From assembly GCA_023390335.1 (NCBI GenBank), contig JAEWCZ010000010.1:62001-126000 (forward strand): DNA of 64,000 nt, written 5' to 3'. This document shows positions 61,939-64,000 of the stretch, in pieces. This stretch comes from Bacillota bacterium (GTDB lineage Bacteria; Bacillota; Clostridia; Acetivibrionales; DSM-1351). Both the position numbers and the translations under genes were made by a program. The notes under the pieces were generated by a model. It had not been told where the DNA came from, did not search any database, and saw only the letters and a list, made by a program, of their open reading frames with translations. Each line of letters starts with the position of its first letter. Position 1 is the stretch's first letter.

Positions 61939-63192
61939 ATGGGAAATATTAACACTGGCGATACAGCCTTTATGTTGGTGTCGACTGCTTTAGTGTTCTT
62001 TATGACACCGGGTTTAGCACTTTTTTACGGAGGAATGGTAAAAAGGAAAAATGTATTAAGCACAATTATGGCATCATTTTTTATTGCAGGTCTTGCATCG
62101 GTACTATGGGTAGCTGTCGGCTATTCTCTTTCATTTGGAAAGGATATCGGTGGAATAATAGGAAATCTGGACTGGACTTTTTTCAGAAATGTATTAGGGG
62201 AACCGAATGCTGATTATGCAGGAACTATACCGCATACTTTATTCGCAGCTTTTCAGATGATGTTTGCAATAATAACACCTGCACTAATCACAGGAGCATT
62301 AGTTGAAAGAATGAAATTTTCATCACTGGTACTTTTTGTAGGATTATGGTCGTTAATCGTATATTACCCAATGGCTCATATGATGTGGGGAGTGGATGGT
62401 CTGCTTAGAAATCTCGGGGCTATAGATTTTGCCGGAGGTAATGTAGTTCACATAAGTTCAGGTATATCAGGCTTGGTGGCAGCAATTATACTGGGTAAGA
62501 GAAAAGGCTATGGATTGACTTCACATCAGCCGCACAATATACCTTTAGTGTTTATCGGGGCAGCTATGCTCTGGTTCGGCTGGTTTGGATTCAATGCAGG
62601 AAGTGCCTTGGGAAGCGGAGAATTGGCGGTTCATGCATTGATGACTACAAATACATCTGCAGCAATGGCACTAGTTTCATGGATGCTTGTTGAGAAAATT
62701 ACAAGAGGAAAACCTACTATGCTGGGTGCAGCTACCGGAGCGGTTGTTGGTCTTGTAGCTATAACACCGGGAGCCGGTTTTGTACCTATATGGGCATCAT
62801 TGATAATTGGAGCGATTGTAAGTCCTATTTGCTACTTCTCAATGAGTATTATAAAACCCAAATTCGGTTATGATGACGCACTTGATGCATTTGGATGTCA
62901 TGGAATCGGTGGAATCTGGGGAGGAATTGCAACAGGCTTATTTGCCAAAACATCTATAAATTCTGCAGCACAATGGGATGGACTCGTGTTCGGCGACACA
63001 AGATTGTTTGTGGCCCAGATAATAAGTGTAGCAGCAACAATAGTCTTTTCTGTAGTAGGAACTACAGTTATTATGTTTGTGATTAAAATAATTATGAAGG
63101 AAATCAGAGTTGCCCCAAGAGAAGAGTCTGAGGGTCTAGACATAACACAGCACGGAGAATCTGCATATCCTTCTTTTACAGGAATGGATTAA
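61939..63192 (+). CDS. amt: Ammonium transporter 2
   Basis: The 417-residue Amt channel has about 11 helices and no N-terminal signal peptide, unlike amt1. The twin-His residues fall in DFAGGNVVHISSG and DAFGCHGIGGIWGG. GGGGGG precedes the ATG. Its tail is short. It is paired with the downstream PII gene and controlled through a leader with ANTAR-type hairpins. It appears to be the main regulated ammonium importer beside glnA. Confidence 0.96.
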   Translation: MGNINTGDTAFMLVSTALVFFMTPGLALFYGGMVKRKNVLSTIMASFFIAGLASVLWVAVGYSLSFGKDIGGIIGNLDWTFFRNVLGEPNADYAGTIPHTLFAAFQMMFAIITPALITGALVERMKFSSLVLFVGLWSLIVYYPMAHMMWGVDGLLRNLGAIDFAGGNVVHISSGISGLVAAIILGKRKGYGLTSHQPHNIPLVFIGAAMLWFGWFGFNAGSALGSGELAVHALMTTNTSAAMALVSWMLVEKITRGKPTMLGAATGAVVGLVAITPGAGFVPIWASLIIGAIVSPICYFSMSIIKPKFGYDDALDAFGCHGIGGIWGGIATGLFAKTSINSAAQWDGLVFGDTRLFVAQIISVAATIVFSVVGTTVIMFVIKIIMKEIRVAPREESEGLDITQHGESAYPSFTGMD

Positions 63193-63228
63193 TAAAAAAT
63201 AAATATCATGTAACGAGGAGGGTGTGAC

Positions 63229-63567
63229 ATGAAAAAAATAGAGGCAATTATCCGGCCATCAAAACTTGAAGAACTAAAGGAAGCACTTCTGGCAATTGAT
63301 ATAGACGGCATTACTATTACACAAGTAATGGGTGCAGGAAAACAAATGGGCTGGAAAGAATTTTACAGAGGTACGGAGGTATCCCTTAATGTTCTTCCTA
63401 AAGTAAAGCTTGAATTGGTGTCAACAGATGAAAAGGTTGAGCTGATAGCTGAAACCATAATTCAGTACTCCCAAACCGGGGAGGTAGGAGACGGTAAAAT
63501 ATTCATATTTGATCTTGAAGACTGTATCCGTATCAGAACAAGAGAAAGAGGAGAGAAAGCACTGTAA
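63229..63567 (+). CDS. glnK: PII nitrogen-regulatory protein 2
   Basis: The 112-residue PII trimer subunit has YRGTEVSLNVLPKV in the T-loop (Val at position 51, no uridylylation Tyr) and GDGKIFIFDLEDCIRIR at the C-terminal signature. GAGGAGGG precedes the ATG. The gene lies 36 bases after amt2, the classical glnK-amt pairing in reverse order. It likely blocks the channel when 2-oxoglutarate falls. Confidence 0.96.
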   Translation: MKKIEAIIRPSKLEELKEALLAIDIDGITITQVMGAGKQMGWKEFYRGTEVSLNVLPKVKLELVSTDEKVELIAETIIQYSQTGEVGDGKIFIFDLEDCIRIRTRERGEKAL

Positions 63568-63581
63568 ACCTTTGTAATACA

Positions 63582-63619
63582 AAGAACCCGTTATCTCAAT
63601 CAACAGATAACGGGTTCTT
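63582..63619. terminator. Bidirectional terminator between glnK2 and the agmatinase gene
   Basis: AAGAACCCGTTATCT (63582-63596) is perfectly inverted at 63605-63619 (15 bp, 8-base loop). A-rich and T-rich ends serve both converging transcripts. Confidence 0.9.
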
Positions 63620-63633
63620 AATATTTATAACAT

Positions 63634-64000
63634 TTAGAAATTCTGCATTGCAAGTATTACTTCTCTTAAAACCTTACATGCAACAGCAGTTGAAGCACCG
63701 CTATGATCATAGTGCGGTGACAATTCCACTACATCAGCACCTATTATGTTTAGCGAGGATACCGCTTTTAGAGCATTTATTAATTCGAGGAATGTAACTC
63801 CTCCTGCTTCTGGAGTACCTGTGCCTGAAAAAATTGACGGATCGAGAACATCCAGATCTATTGTAAGATAAACAGGTGCAGTACCTATCTGAGATACAGC
63901 ATTTGCAAGTGTATCAAAATTATGAAGACAGAGGCTAGTATGTCCATCCTTGGCCCAGTAAAATTCCTCTCTTGTTCCGCTTCTTATACCAAACTGATAG
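63634..64000 (-). CDS. speB: Agmatinase/ureohydrolase (5' end off the window)
   Basis: The last about 121 residues of a manganese ureohydrolase are visible; the start lies beyond the right edge. YLTIDLDVLDPSIFSGTGTP contains the DxD metal ligands of the family, and EAGG and ADVVELSP follow. Agmatinase would split agmatine to putrescine and urea; arginase or formiminoglutamase are alternatives that the missing half would settle. It is convergent with glnK2. Confidence 0.88.
   Translation of the reverse strand, partial: YQFGIRSGTREEFYWAKDGHTSLCLHNFDTLANAVSQIGTAPVYLTIDLDVLDPSIFSGTGTPEAGGVTFLELINALKAVSSLNIIGADVVELSPHYDHSGASTAVACKVLREVILAMQNF

Noticed and set aside
1..64000. tRNA, rRNA, CRISPR or prophage content
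   Set aside because: Scanning both strands I found no tRNA cloverleaf, rRNA segment, regularly spaced repeats or phage gene block.

Overview
The window looks like chromosome from a mesophilic, low-GC, spore-forming, plant-wall-degrading clostridium close to Ruminiclostridium cellulolyticum / R. papyrosolvens. The reasons are AT-rich intergenic DNA with strong AGGAGG-type ribosome sites, a GerMN germination-type protein, an SLH-tailed surface protease, a complete intracellular xyloglucan-oligosaccharide pathway, and a clostridial nitrogen cluster built round glnA and an ANTAR antiterminator. The species call is inference. I saw no tRNA, rRNA, CRISPR, prophage or transposase gene.

Layout. 0-9 kb: a calcium-type P-type ATPase cut by the left edge, two tandem PQQ-propeller paralogues, signal peptidase I, an acyl-ACP thioesterase, a GerMN protein and a DUF218 protein. 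9-25.5 kb: a xyloglucan utilisation locus made of two divergent arms. The minus arm carries two permeases, a binding protein and a GH95 fucosidase. The plus arm carries GH31 and GH3, followed by a separately promoted YesM/YesN-type two-component system and a GH42 galactosidase. The arms share a control region with an exact 13-bp inverted repeat. 25.5-36.8 kb: a MITE-like element, TrpB2, a YwaF-like membrane protein, a FAD/Rieske oxidoreductase, a UbiD-UbiA pair, a large M16C peptidase and an orphan binding lipoprotein. 37-48.6 kb: glnK1-orf-amt1, a guanidine-I riboswitch with its exporter, a cation antiporter behind a structured leader, an SsuBC-type ABC pair, an MFS carrier, a GNAT protein, a second MITE copy, asnB and a chemotaxis receptor. 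48.6-64 kb: GSIII, gatCAB, a split glutamate synthase (five genes), glnA, an ANTAR regulator, amt2-glnK2 and the 3' part of an agmatinase gene.

How the genes work together. Fucosylated xyloglucan oligosaccharides would be imported whole and stripped in the cytoplasm by GH95, GH42, GH31 and GH3. The importer lacks its own ATPase here. The right half is a nitrogen-assimilation island: ammonium uptake (two Amt), PII sensing (two), two glutamine synthetase families, GOGAT, and glutamine users (GatCAB, AsnB).

The main discovery is in the leaders of these nitrogen operons. Five of them (glnK1-amt1, GSIII, gatCAB, the GOGAT operon, amt2-glnK2), and doubtfully asnB, carry a hairpin whose six-base loop fits AxxGxx and whose 3' side is also the 5' side of an intrinsic terminator. 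That is the signature of ANTAR antitermination. The only ANTAR protein in the window, whose receiver has lost its phospho-acceptor Asp, is encoded among them. The window therefore seems to hold a compact, largely self-contained antitermination regulon.
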